DNA from: CADEEN01 sp963840805
GTDB taxonomy: Bacteria > Pseudomonadota > Gammaproteobacteria > Burkholderiales > Burkholderiaceae_C
Assembly (NCBI GenBank): GCA_963840805.1
Contig: CAWJAJ010000016.1
Span: forward strand, 1 to 64,000
Direction of reading: 5' to 3'
DNA: 64,000 nucleotides
This document shows positions 1 through 11,710 of the stretch, piece after piece. The notes below the pieces were generated by a model, which was given only the letters and a program-made list of their open reading frames with translations, had not been told where the DNA came from and did no database searches. A program made the translations under genes and the position numbers. Positions within the stretch are counted from its first letter, which is position 1. The number at the start of each line of letters is the position of its first letter.

Positions 1-3000
1 GCACCTCCGAAGGCCCGACAGTCTCAGCGGCCTCCGCATCGGTCTCAGAGGAGGGCCTTCCGGGCGGCAGCCAAGACAATGCCGGCACATCCGACACTAC
101 AAACAGCGCGTCGGCAACGGGCACCGTGGCCATCGACAACCTCGACGGTCCGATCGCGTCGGTCACGCTCACCGCTCCGACCGGCGCCCTGACCTCGGGT
201 GGTCAGACCGTTACCTGGTCGGGCGCGGGTACCAGCACGTTGACAGCGAGTGCCAACGGCGAAACTGTGGCCACGCTGACCATCGACCTTGGCGGCAACT
301 ACGACTTCACGCTGCTCAAGCCGATCGACCACGCGACCGCCAACGTCGAAGACGATCGCACTCTCGACTTTGGCGTCGTAGCCAGCGACGGTACCCTTTC
401 GGCGACCGGAATACTGACGATCAACGTCGAGGACGACGCGCCGCCACCGATCGCGCCGATCACGGAAACGCTGGCGATCACCAACACCAACCTGATGCTC
501 GTGCTCGACGTATCGGGCTCGATGGGCACGCTCGACGGCGTCAACGGCACCTCGCGGCTCGCCAGTGCCGTGCAATCAATCAACAACCTGCTCGACAGCT
601 ACGCCCAGTTCGGTGACGTCCGCGTGCGCCTGGTGACCTTCTCCACGCACGCGGCTGCGCAAGGAAGCACGTGGACCGACATCGCCACGGCCAAGGCGCA
701 GTTGGCTGCACTGACTGCCAACGGAGGCACCAACTACGACGAGGCCCTTGCCGACGCGATCACCGCGTTCGACGATCCGGGCAGCCTCGCCAACGCGCAG
801 AACGTCAACTACTTCTTCTCCGACGGCTTGCCCACTTACGGCTCCGGAACAACTTCGGAACTGGCACCCGCGGGGCAGAGCCCAGGAACGCCGGCACAGA
901 ATGGAACCGGGACCAGCCAGACCGGCTCGGATACCGGTATCCAGTTGGCCGAGGAGGCCACCTGGACGAGCTTCCTCAGCGCCAACAGCATCAATTCGTT
1001 CGCAGTCGGCTTCGGTGCCGGCATCGGCGACGTCACCTACCTGAACCCGATCGCGTATGACGGCCAGACCGGCTCCAACACCGAAGGCATTCTCGTCGCC
1101 AACTTCAGTGATCTGGACCGTACGCTTGCCGAGACCCTGCCCGCCATCTCGGCGAGCGGAGACTTCATCTCCAGCGGCTCGCTGTTCGGCGGCAGCGCGT
1201 TCGGTGGCGACGGCGGCTACGTCCGCACCCTCACGATCGACGGCACGACCTACACCTACGACCCTGCCAACTCCGGCTCGGTCACAGCCACCGGCGGCAC
1301 CAACCGAGGTAGCTTCGACTCCGCGACGAACACGCTGACCGTCAATACCGCGGCGGGCGGCAGCTTCGTGATCGACATGGACGACGGCACCTACGAGTAC
1401 AACCGGCCATTGACCGGCGTATCCGACGCGCTCGTCGAGACGATGAACTTCACGCTGCTCGATCTGGACGGCGATGCCGCGTCATCTTCGCTGACAGTCA
1501 ACTTCCAGCCTGCCGTCGTCTCGTACGGCACTGGTGTCGGTGACATGTTGAACGGCACGGGTACACCCGACATCATCGTCGCCGGCGCCGGCAACGACAT
1601 CGTCAACGGAGCGGCCGGCAACGACGCGCTCTACGGCCAGGACGGCAACGACACGCTCAACGGTGACGACGGCAACGACGCACTCTATGGCGGTGCGGGC
1701 GATGATGCGCTCGTCGGCGGCGCGGGCAGTGACCTGCTCGAGGGCGGCACGGGGTCGGACACGCTGAGCGGCGGCGGCGGCAGCAACACGTTCACCTGGG
1801 CTCTCAACGACCGCGGCACGCCAGGCGCGCCCGCCGCCGACACGATCACCGACTTCAATGCGCTGCTTGGCGGCGACGTGCTCGACCTGCGCGAGTTGCT
1901 GGTGGGCGAGAACGCGATCGGCAGCACCGGCAACCTGCAGAACTACCTGGACTTCGACACCACATCGATGCCCGGCTCGACGGTCATTCGCGTCAGCTCC
2001 ACCGGCGGCTTCACCGGCGGCGCCTATGACGCGGCGGTACAGGACCAGACAATCGTCCTCAGCGGGATCGACCTGCGCGGCACATTGCCCGGCCTGAATG
2101 CCGGCTCGAGCGACAACGACGTCATTCGGCAGTTGGTCGATCTCGGAAGGCTCGTCACGGATGGGCGTGCTACGCGCGTGCTGATCGGCGACGTGACGGT
2201 CAACGAAGGCGCCGGTACCGCCACTTTCACCGTGTCATTGACCAACCCGACCGACCTGTCGGTCACCGTCGGCTACAGCACCAGCAACGGCACCGCCAGC
2301 GCAGGCAGCGACTACACCGCCACCAGCGGCACGCTGACCTTCGCCCCGGGGGTGACCAGCCAGACTGTCACCGTGCCGATCACGAACGACACGCCGTTCG
2401 AGGGATCGGAAACCTTCAACGTCAACCTCACAAGTGTCGCCAACGCAACGATCGCCGACACCCTCGGCATCGGCACCATCCGCGACGACGGAACCGGTAC
2501 CGGCGGCACCAACAACGACGCGCCGGCACTGAGCATCGGAAACGCGACGGTGATTGAGAACGTGGCCGGCGGCTATGCCGTGTTCACGGTGAGCCTGTCC
2601 AAGGCAAGCCAGCTCGCGACCACGGTCGATTTCGCGGTGGCCCCCGGCACCGCGGGCACCAGCGACTACAACCTGGCTGGCATGCAGGTCTCCACCGACA
2701 GCGGGGCGAGCTGGGTCTCCGCCACCAGTGCGACGTTTGCCGCCGGGCAGACCGATAACGTGCGTGTGCGCGTGCCGATCATCAACGATGCACTCGACGA
2801 GACCGGCGAGACCTTCTCACTCGTTGGTACGACGAGCGCCGGCGTGACTGCAAACGTCAGTGCAACCGGCACTGTCACGATCACCGACGACGATGCACCG
2901 CCGACGCTGGCCGTCAACGACGTCACCGTCGACGAAGCGGCCGGCACAGCCACCTTCACGGTGACACTTTCGGCACCGTCCGGACAAACCGTCACCGTCG

Positions 3001-4908
3001 GCTACAACACCAGCAATGGCTTGGCCTCGGCGGGCAGTGACTTCACCGCGGCCACCGGCACATTGACCTTCGCGCCGGGCGTGACGACCCAGACCGTTAC
3101 GGTGAACATTGCCGAAGACGCGGTCGACGAGGCCAACGAGACCTTCAACGTCAACCTGGTCACGCCGACCAACGCCACCATCGCCGATGCCACCGGCGTC
3201 GGCACGATCACCGACAACGACGCGCCGCCGACGGTCGCCATCAACGACATCGTCGTCAACGAGGCCACCGGCACCGCCACCTTCACGCTGACGCTGTCTT
3301 CGGCCTCGGGACAAACGGTAACGGTCAACTACAACACCAGCAACGGCACCGCCACGGCGGGCAGCGACTACACAGCGATCGCCAGCGGCACCGCCACCTT
3401 CGCTCCAGGAACGACGACGCGAACCGTGACGGTGACCATCGCCAACGACACGCCGTACGAGGGGCCGGAAACGTTCAACGTGAACCTGACGGGCGCCACC
3501 AATGCGGTAATCGCCGACAACCTCGGCATCGCTGCGATACGCGACGACGGCACGGGCAGCGGGGGCACCAACGACGATCGCCCGACGCTCGCGGTCACCA
3601 GCTTCAATGTCAATGAGGACGTGGCCGGCGGCTATGCGGCGTTCACCGTGAGCCTTTCGAAGGCCAGCGGTGTGGCGACCACAGTCAACTTCACCACGTT
3701 GACGGGCAGTGCGGGCGCGGCCGATTTCAATGCAGCAGGCATGCAGGTCTCGACCGATAGCGGCGCAACCTGGATCAGTGCCACCAGTGCGACTTTTGCC
3801 GCCGGACAGACCAACAACGTGCGCGTGCGCGTACCTGTGATCAACGACCTGCTCGACGAGAACGACGAGACCTTCAGCCTTGTCGCGAGCGTGCCGAGCG
3901 GGGCCACGATCAATTCGAGCGCCACGGGTGTGGCCACGATCAGGGACAACAACGACCTGGCACCGACCTTGGCCGTGTCGCCGGTGGTCGTCGCCGAATC
4001 GGCAGGCTTTGCACTGTTCAACGTCACGCTGTCGGCGCCGAGTGGCATCCCGATCGGCATCAGCCTGGCCACGGCCAACGGCACTGCCACCTCGAGCTCC
4101 GACTACACGACAGCGCTACAGGTATCCACCGACGGTGGCACGACTTGGGTCGCCGGCTCGACCGCCACATTCGCACCCGCGGCCACCAGCGTGCTTGTGC
4201 GCGTGCCGATCGTCGGCGATGCCACGGCCGAGCCCGACCAGACCTTCACGCTAACGGCCAGCCGCACCGCCGGAGCGACCGCCAACAACAGCGCCAACGG
4301 CACGGCGACCATCACGGAAACGGCCACGCTCAACGGCAGCACAGGCAACGACGTCATCAGCGGCGGGACCGGCGCCGAGACGCTGAACGGTGGCAATGGC
4401 AACGACATCCTCAACGGCGGCGCGGGCAACGACACGCTCAACGGCGGCGCAGGCAACGACACGCTCAAAGGCGGCGCGGGCAACGACACGCTCGACGGCG
4501 GCGCGGGCGCGGACACATTCGCCTGGCACTTCGCAGATCGCGGAACTGCCGGCTCCGCTGCCACGACAGGAAACGACCAGATCAACGGCTTCGACTCCAA
4601 CAGCGCTGCAGCCGGCGGCGACATCCTCGATCTGCGCGATCTGCTGCAGGGCGAGACCACCAGCGCGACGCTCGACCGCTACCTCGACTTCAACGTCGTC
4701 GGCGGCAACACCGAGATCCGCATCAGCAGCAGCGGCGCCTTCGCGGGTGGCTCCTACGCCGCGGGCGCCGAGGACCAGCGCATCGTGCTCGCAGGGCGTG
4801 GACATCCGCGCCAGCCTCGGCTTGGGCGCCGGCGCCGACGACAACGCGATCATCAGCGAGCTGATCAACCGCGGCAAGCTGCTGACCGACGTGCCGCCGG
4901 GCGGCTGA
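1..4908 (+). CDS. Giant type I secreted RTX adhesin, LapA-like (5' end outside window)
   Basis: This is the 3' part of a large secreted surface adhesin; the frame is already open at base 3. In order I see the end of a T1SS-143-type repeat (SVSEEGLPGG, 1-125), an Ig-like stretch, a von Willebrand A domain (about 480-1140) with MIDAS motif DVSGS, an RTX nonapeptide block (about 1546-1790), and an internal module resembling the type I secretion C-terminal target domain (about 1790-2160). Six Calx-beta domains follow (about 2170-4320), then a second RTX block (4324-4512) and a second copy of the target module to the stop. One surplus base near 4788 (ctcgcaggg) throws the frame; corrected, it ends NRGKLLTDVPPGG. 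The Lap-type genes next door fit an adhesin released or retained under c-di-GMP control. The LapG cleavage site would be in the missing N terminus. Confidence 0.85.
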
Positions 4909-4915
4909 GCCCCCA

Positions 4916-6835
4916 TCAGGCCGATGGCCGCTGCGCGCTGGCCCACGGCCCGGTGATCGGCATCGATGCCGCAGGCCCACAGCGCCTGTGCGTCGCGCGC
5001 GTCGTCGACACCTTCGGCGCAGACCGCCAGCGCCTGGGCGTGCAGCAGCGTCGCACAGCTGCCGACGAAGCGGCTGGGCGGCCAGGTCTTCCGCCACGCC
5101 GCGCACCAGCGCCGCATCGAGCTTGACGTAGTCGAGGCCGAGCTCGTACAGGCGCTCGATGCGCTGCAACTGGTGCCCGGCATGCTCGAGCCCGAAGCGC
5201 ACGCCGAGCGGCCGCACCATCGCGGCAAAGGCCTGCAACAGCGCGAACTGCTCGATCGCGGCGCCTTCGCCCACCTCGAGGCTGAGCAGCCGTGCGGCGC
5301 GCGGTGCGGACTCGAGCAGGCGGCGCAGTTGCGTGGTGAACGCGCCGTCGGCGAGCGACGCCAGCGCCAGGTTGATGCCACGCGGCGCGCCATCGTCGCC
5401 GCATGGCGGCCAGCGCCAGTTGCACCGCGTGCAGGTCGAGCTGCGGCAACAGGCGGCTGCGCGCGGCCAGCGGCAGCCACTGCGCGGCCGATCTCGAACT
5501 CGCCGCCCGGCACGCGCTGCACGCGCAGCGGGCACTCGAGCTGCCACAGTGCACCGTCGCGCATCGAGCACCGGATAGGCCACCAGGCGCGTGCGGCGCT
5601 CGGCCATCGCCGCGGCGAGTTGCTGGTGCCAGCCCTGTTCGCCGGCCGAGGCGGCGATCGCGTCGGCGGCCACCTGCACCGTGAACGGCGGCCCGCTCTC
5701 GGCACGCGCCAGCGCCAGGTCGGCCTGCGCCAGCAGTGCACCGGCCGTCGCGCCATGCTGCCAATCGATGGCCCCCAGGTGCAGCGCAAGTGACGCGTCG
5801 AGCGTGGCCAACTGGCCGTACGCAGCCGGTCCGACAGTGCCGCGGCTGTCTGCGCCGCGTGTGCCGGCGCCGGCACCGCGAGCGCGAAGTCTGCGCCGTT
5901 CAAGCGCCCGGCCAGTGCCCCGGCGGCGGGCCAGCCGCGCAACACGTCGGCGAGCGCACGCAAGGCGCGGTCGGTGACGTCGCGGCCGAGCCGGCGGTTG
6001 AGTGTCGGCCAGATCCGCCAGGCGCACCAGCACCAGCGCGCCGCTTGCTGCGCCGTCCTCGCCTTGCAGCAGGGCGCCCAGGCGCTGCATGAAGTGGCCG
6101 CGGTGGGCCAGCCCGGTCAACGCATCTTCGTGAGCCTGGCGGCGCAGCGATTCGACCTGCGCGGTCTGCGCCTCGATCAGCACCTTCACGCGCTGCACCA
6201 TGCCGTTCATCGCCCGCGCCACGCGCTGCAACTCGGGCACATGCGGCTCGTCGACCAGGACATAGCGGCCGTCGACCAGCGCGTGCGCCTGCGCCACTGT
6301 GGCATCGAGGGGGCGCCGGATGCGCCGCACGCCGGCTGCGGCCAGCAACAGGGCCATTGCGCCGATCGCGGCCAGCAACCACACCGCGCGCACGCTGCCG
6401 CGCCACAACTCGTCGTGCGCGTAGGCCGACATGGCTGACCACCTCGACGCGACCCAGCGCCCGCCAGCCATCGCTGACCTGCGCCACGCCCGGCACCGAC
6501 GCGATCGGCCATGCCGCGGCAAACCAGGCCGGCGCCCGCTGCGCGGCCACCTCGGCCTCGCGCTCGAAGGCCACGCTGCCGTCGCCACGCAGCAGGCGCA
6601 CGCGCCGATAGAAACCAGTGTCGAACTGCGCCGCCATCAGCAGTTCCATCAACTGCGCGTCGCCGCGCTGCTGCGACAGCGCGAGCGCCAGGCTTTGCGC
6701 GTTGTCGCTGTTCTTCACGCGCAACTGCGCTTCGAGGGTGTCGCGTGCAGAGAGCAGGTTCACGCCGACTGCACCGGCCAGCGCCAGCAGGACCACGGCC
6801 GCCAGCAGCAGCCCGACTTGTTTCATGAGACTCAT
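4916..6835 (-). CDS. lapD: LapD-type c-di-GMP receptor (degenerate GGDEF-EAL), frameshifted
   Basis: Inner-membrane c-di-GMP receptor that sequesters the periplasmic protease LapG when c-di-GMP is high. The N terminus has one membrane segment (QVGLLLAAVVLLALAGAVGV), then a LapD/MoxY-type periplasmic domain (TGFYRRVRLLRGDG), a second membrane segment (AVWLLAAIGAMALLLAAAGV), HAMP, and degenerate GGDEF and EAL domains. The GGDEF signature is changed to NGADF and the EAL signature is not recognisable (LVAYPVLD), as expected for a receptor rather than an enzyme. Several single-base shifts between about 4950 and 6440 split it over three frames; corrected, it ends ITGPWASAQRPSA. The start at 6835 (MSLMKQVG) was chosen because it begins directly before the signal anchor. 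It converges on the adhesin gene (7 bp between stops) and follows lapG. Confidence 0.78.
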
Positions 6836-6855
6836 GTCCGTCACCTTACCTTGCA

Positions 6856-7549
6856 TCACAGGAATCCCTCCGCGCGGGCCTTGGCCAGCACCTCGCGCCA
6901 GCGCGACAGCCGCGCCTGCGGATCACCCGCGCTCTGCGTGCCGACGCCCTGCCACAGCCCGTCGCTGTTGAAGCTGAACACCGGGGCCAGGTCGGGCCGG
7001 CGCGAGGCCGGGCGCACGTCGGTGATCAGGTTGTCCAGGATCAGCGGTTCGGCGTCGGGCTGCGCGTAGTAGGCCAGCACCATGTGCGCCTGGCTGTCGA
7101 CGCCGATCTGCGCGCGCACGTACACCAGCCGCAGCCGCACCACCGGCATGCCCAGCGCCAACAGGCTGAAGTACTTGGCGATCGCGTAGTCCTCGCAATC
7201 GCCGCGGCCCTGGGCCAGCGTCTCGAACGGGCTGGCCCAGTGGTCGGCCTGGCCCCAGACCTCGCTGATCGTCGGCGAACACGATGCGGCGATTGAAGAA
7301 GCTGTTGACGGCTGCCGAGCTGCCCTTCTTCGTCGAGCGCGGCGCTCTGCTGCAGCATCGACTGCAGCGGCGGCAGCGCCGCCGCGTGCGCGTGGCCCCA
7401 GGCGCTGCGCCGCCTGCACCATGCGCAGGGCATCCCCGGCCCACGGCAGCGAGCCCACCGAACCACAGTGCCAGCGCCAGCGCAGCCACCGCAGCGCTGC
7501 GCAAGCGCTGCCGCGCGGCGGGCAGGGGCAAAGGGCTTTGGAGGGGCAT
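6856..7549 (-). CDS. lapG: LapG-type periplasmic cysteine protease, frameshifted
   Basis: Transglutaminase-like cysteine protease (DUF920 family) that in other bacteria cleaves the N terminus of LapA-type adhesins and frees them from the cell surface; LapD inhibits it. The second half reads cleanly: GDCEDYAIAKYFSLL carries the catalytic Cys, QAHMVLAYY the His, and LILDNL the Asp. An N-terminal hydrophobic stretch (AAVAALALALWFGGLAAV) looks like a signal sequence or anchor. At least three single-base shifts at about 7270-7430 break the region up to FNRRIVFADD. The start at 7549 (MPLQSP) is the methionine nearest the signal sequence; no clear ribosome site supports it, and in-frame methionines further upstream remain possible. 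The stop lies just before lapD, so the two are probably one transcript. Confidence 0.75.
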
Positions 7550-7796
7550 GGCGAGCGACGACGGCGGCCTGCGAGCGCAGGCCATCCGGCATGTCATCGG
7601 CCGCGGCATGCGGCACTGCAGCCGGTGCGTGCGGATTCGGCGCCAGCGCGCGGGCCCGGCGTGGAATACTGCCGCCCGCGCGGAACGGGGCTCGGCCGAC
7701 CACCGCTCGCTGCACCTAAACTCGTCGGTAACAAACCCTAACCCGACTGGGTGGGCCGTCGCCGACGCGCCAATACCTCGCGAGGACGCCAACAAG

Positions 7797-9309
7797 ATGA
7801 ACCGATTGCCGAAGATGTCTCTGATCGCAGCCGCCGCGCTGCTGGGCTGCGCAGGCGCACTCGCCCAGCCAGCGGCCGGGCCCGCGGCGCCGCTGCCGGC
7901 GGCCGACGCGATGCGCGCCGCCGCACAGAAGGCGATTGCCGGCAACCCCGAGCTGGCGGCGCGTCTGAACGCGCTGCGCGCATCGGCCGCCGCGGTCGAT
8001 GCGGCTCGCGGCGGGCTCTACCCCCGCGTCGATCTCGAGGCCGTCGACCGGGCGCACCAGCGACCGCATCACGACGCGCAATCCCGAAGGCCAGAGCCTG
8101 ACGCGCAACGGCGTGGCGTTGTCGCCTGACCCAACTGCTGTGGGACGCCAACGTCGTGCGCAGCGACGATCGAGCGCCTCGGCCACGACAAGCTGGTGCG
8201 CTGGTTCGAACTGCTCGACGCGACCGAAACCACCGCCCTCGAAGCGGTGCGCGCGCACCACGACGTGATGCGCCAGCGCGTGCTGGTGGCACTGGCCGAA
8301 GACAACTACGTGCAGCACCGCTATGCCGCCACGCAGATCGGCAGCCGCGTGCGTGCCGGCGTCGGCCGCGGCGTCGACCTCGAACAGGCCAATGCGCGCC
8401 TGGCGCTGGCCGAGAGCAACCTGACCACCGAAACGGCCAACCTGCACGACGTGACGGCGCGCTACCTGCGCATCGTCGGCGAGTTGCCGCCGCAGCGCGT
8501 GGGCCGCGCCACGGCGTCCAGCGCCGGCCTGCCGGCCAGTGCCGGCGAGGCGACCGCGCTGGCGGTGCAGGCCAGCCCGGCCGTCAGCGCCAGCATCGAG
8601 AACCTGCGCGCCGCGCGCGCGGCGGCGCAGGGCCGTGACGGCGCAGCCTGGCAGCCGCGCGTCGAGGCGCGTCTGCGCAGCGGCAGCGGGCGCAATTTCG
8701 ACGGCGTGCCCGACCAGAAGCGCGACACCAGCGCCGAGGTGGTGCTGAACTGGAATCTCTACAACGGCGGCAGCGACCAGGCGCGCATTCGTCAGGCCGC
8801 CGATCTGGTGAACCAGGCCGCCGACCAGCGCGACAAGACCTGCCGCGACACGCGCCAGGTGGCTGCGATCGCGTTCAACGACACGCAAGAAACTCGTCGA
8901 GCAGTTGCAGGCCCTCGACCGCAACGTGCTGGCGATCGAGAAGGCGCGCGACGCCTATCGCCAGCAGTTCGACATCGGCCAGCGCAGCCTGCTCGACCTG
9001 CTCAACGCCGAGAACGAGCTCTACACCGCGAAGCGCGCCTATGCCAATGCCGAAGCCGACCTGCTGGTGGCGCAGGCGCGAACGCTGGCAGCGACGCAGC
9101 GCCTGACGACGCAACTCGGCCTGGCCCGCGCCGACGCTGGCATGGCGCCGCCGTCGGCCTGGTCAGCGGCCGACGACGTGCCGACCCGCTGCCCGGTGCT
9201 GGTAGCGGACGCCTTCGGTACCTTGCCGCGCAGCGAGCTCGACGCGCGGGCGCAGCGGCTGGTGCAGTCTGCGCCGCCGTTGAATGCGGTGCCCGCGCCG
9301 AAGCAGTAA
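7797..9309 (+). CDS. TolC-family outer membrane channel (LapE/AggA-like), frameshifted
   Basis: Outer-membrane efflux/secretion channel of a type I system, most likely the exit duct for the adhesin at the start of the window. A Sec signal peptide (MNRLPKMSLIAAAALLGCAGALAQ) precedes the usual TolC repeat helices; typical features are PELAARLNALRASAAAV, VVLNWNLYNGGSDQARIRQA and FDIGQRSLLDLLNAENELYTAK. Single-base shifts near 8040-8170 and 8885 split the gene into three frames; the corrected length, about 500 aa, fits the family. It is transcribed away from lapG across a 247-bp gap that probably holds both promoters. The ABC transporter and membrane-fusion partners (LapB, LapC) are not in the window. 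Confidence 0.8.
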
Positions 9310-9334
9310 TTCCACGCGTCGCGCGCCCGTGCGC

Positions 9335-11120
9335 TCACTTGCGCTGCGGCGGCAGGTCGGTGCAAGAGCCGTGCGCGACCTCGGCGGCCATGCCGATCGA
9401 TTCACCCAGCGTCGGGTGCGGGTGGATGGTCTTGCCGATGTCGACCTCGTCGGCGCCCATCTCGATGGCCAGCGCGACTTCGCCGATCATGTCGCCGGCA
9501 TGGGTGCCGACGATGCCGCCACCGAGGATGCGGTGGCTCTCGGCATCGAACAGCAGCTTGGTGAAGCCCTCGTCGCGACCGTTGGCGATGGCACGGCCCG
9601 AGGCAGTCCACGGGAACAGGCCCTTCTTCACCTTCACGCCGTTGGCCTTGGCCTCGTCTTCGGTCAGGCCGACCCAGGCGACCTCGGGGTCGGTATAGGC
9701 CACGCTCGGGATCACGCGCGCATCGAACTGCGCCTTGCTGTCGCCGGCAGCCACCTCGGCCGCCACATGGGCCTCGTGCACCGCCTTGTGCGCCAGCATC
9801 GGCTGGCCGACGATGTCGCCGATGGCGAAGATGTGCGGCACGTTGGTGCGCATCTGCACATCGACCGGGAATGAAGCCGCGCTCGCCGACGATCACGCCG
9901 GCCTTGTCGGCGCCGATCTTCTTGCCGTTGGGGCTGCGGCCCACCGACATGCAGGATCATGTCGTAGAACTCGGGCTCAGCCGGCGCCTCGTCGCCCTCG
10001 AAACTGACCAGCAGGCCTTCGGGCTTGACCTCGACGCGCGGTCGTCCGCGTCTTGAGCATGACGCGCTCGAAGCGGCCGCGCATTCTTCTTCTGCCAGAC
10101 CTTGACCAGATCGCGGTCGGCGCCCTGCATCAGCCCATCGAGCATCTCGACCACATCGATGCGCGTGCCCGAGCGTCGAGTAGACGGTGGCCATCTCGAG
10201 GCCGATGATGCCGCCGCCGATCACGAGCATCCTCTCCGGCAGCTTGCGCAATTCGAGCGCGCCGGTCGAGTCGACGATGCGCGGGTCGTCGGGCACGAAG
10301 GGCAGCTTCACCGACTGGCTGCCGGCGGCGATGATGCACTGCTTGAAGCGGATCGTCTGCGTCTTGCCTGTCTTTTCCTGTCCGGTGCCGGTGGTCTCCT
10401 CCACCTGCACGTGGTGCGGGTCGACGAAAGCTGCCATAGCCGCGCACCACCGTCACCTTGCGCATCTTGGCCATCGCCGACAGGCCGCCGGTGAGCTTGC
10501 CGACCACCTTGTTCTTGTGGCCCAGCAGCTTGGCGGCGTTCACGGTCGGGGCGGCGAAGTCGACGCCGAGCTCGTGCGAAGTGCTTGACCTCGTCCATCA
10601 CCGCGGCCACGTGCAGCAGCGCCTTGCTCGGGATGCAGCCGACGTTCAGGCACACGCCGCCGAGCGTGGCGTAGCGTTCGACGAGCACCGTCTTCAGGCC
10701 GAGGTCGGCGGCGCGGAAGGCCGCCGAGTAGCCGCCGGGTCCGGCGCCGAGCACGAGCATGTCGCAGTCGATGTCGGCGCCGCCGGCGTAACTCGCGGCC
10801 ATCGGTGCGGGCGCAGGCACTGCGGCCGCCGGCGCGGGTGCCGCCTTGGCCGGCGGCGGCGCTGCAGCGGCTGCCGCCGCGGCGGCCGTCTCCAGCAACA
10901 GCACCACCGTGCCCTGGTTGACGGTGTCGCCGACCTTGACCTTCAACTCCTTCACCGTACCGGCATGCGACGACGGGATCTCCATCGAAGCCTTGTCGCT
11001 CTCGACGGTGATCAGCGACTGCTCGGCCTTGATGCTGTCGCCGGGCTTGACCAGCACCTCGATCACCGCCACGTCCTTGAAGTCGCCGATGTCGGGTACC
11101 TGGATCTCGATCGTGGCCAT
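9335..11120 (-). CDS. lpdA: Dihydrolipoyl dehydrogenase with N-terminal lipoyl domain, frameshifted
   Basis: E3 component of pyruvate dehydrogenase; it reoxidises dihydrolipoamide with NAD+ using FAD. Residues 1-80 are a lipoyl domain (ESDKASMEIPSSHAG, with the lipoylated Lys), followed by an Ala/Pro linker and the FAD-binding motif VLGAGPGGYSAAF. The redox disulfide motif is GGVCLNVGCIPSK. The C-terminal dimer interface reads DEVDIGKTIHPHPTLGES. A fused lipoyl domain on E3 is typical of betaproteobacterial enzymes. About seven single surplus bases lie between 9865 and 10580 (for example near 9866, 9942, 10041, 10163, 10432 and 10580); restoring them gives a continuous enzyme of about 593 aa. 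It is the last gene of the aceE operon, 5 bp after the proteasome-like gene. Confidence 0.88.
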
Positions 11121-11125
11121 CTGCA

Positions 11126-11698
11126 TCACCCCTTCAGTTTGATCGTGTGCAGCCGCACCGGCGCGGCCGAGTTCTTGTCGAATTCATTGCCGGCAGCGAC
11201 GCCGAGCGTGGCGATCTCGCGCGCGGTCTTGAGCCTGTCGTAGCCGGCGTACATCGCGCCGAGGGCGAAGCTGCGGCCCGAGCCGATGGCCCAGAAGCGC
11301 TCGAACTCGAACACTTCGCGGTACGAGTAGACGCCGAACAGGCCATGCGCGTTGGCGATCAGCACCGTGAACTGGCTGCTCTCGTACGGGTCGGCGTCCT
11401 CCTCCTTCGGGTTGAGGAAGTACTGTTCCTTCAACTTCGGGTGCAGCTTGAGGAAGGTGTCGAAGACCTCGTCGCGCGAGTGCAGCTTCAGGTCCTCGGG
11501 CGGCAGCGCCGCCAGCGCCTTGCGCAGCACCGGGAAGTGCGCGGTCGTGCCGGCCATGCCGAAGTACGAATCGCCGACCTTGAACAGCTTGGCGTTGGTT
11601 TCGTAGCCATGCGGCAGCTTGGTGTCGCCGAACGTCACCAGGCTGTCGGCAGCAATCGCCACCTGGGCGCCCTTGCGCACCACGGCCACGGTCGTCAT
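11126..11698 (-). CDS. Betaproteobacterial proteasome homologue (BPH), HslV-like Ntn hydrolase
   Basis: A 190-aa protein of the proteasome/HslV superfamily. After removal of Met1 the N terminus would be TTVAVVRKG, giving the nucleophilic Thr1; Asp17 falls in AIAADSLVTFGD, and a Lys in NAKLFKV sits near the place of the proteasomal Lys33. The GSGRSFALGAMYAGYD stretch matches the conserved Gly/Ser region of HslV-type subunits. Length and sequence fit the family named BPH, described as a double-ring self-compartmentalised complex in betaproteobacteria. It is cleaner than the neighbouring lpdA and needs no frame correction. It sits inside the pyruvate dehydrogenase operon, 12 bp after aceF and 5 bp before lpdA, so it should be co-expressed with them. 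No ATPase partner (HslU-like) is nearby. The substrate is unknown. Confidence 0.8.
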   Translation of the reverse strand: MTTVAVVRKGAQVAIAADSLVTFGDTKLPHGYETNAKLFKVGDSYFGMAGTTAHFPVLRKALAALPPEDLKLHSRDEVFDTFLKLHPKLKEQYFLNPKEEDADPYESSQFTVLIANAHGLFGVYSYREVFEFERFWAIGSGRSFALGAMYAGYDRLKTAREIATLGVAAGNEFDKNSAAPVRLHTIKLKG

Positions 11699-11710
11699 TG
11701 CGGCGCGGCC

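Noticed and set aside
1546..1790. Tandem GGCAACGAC-like repeats as a possible CRISPR or DNA repeat array
   Set aside because: They encode RTX nonapeptides (GGxGxDxLx) in frame; there are no spacers of constant size.
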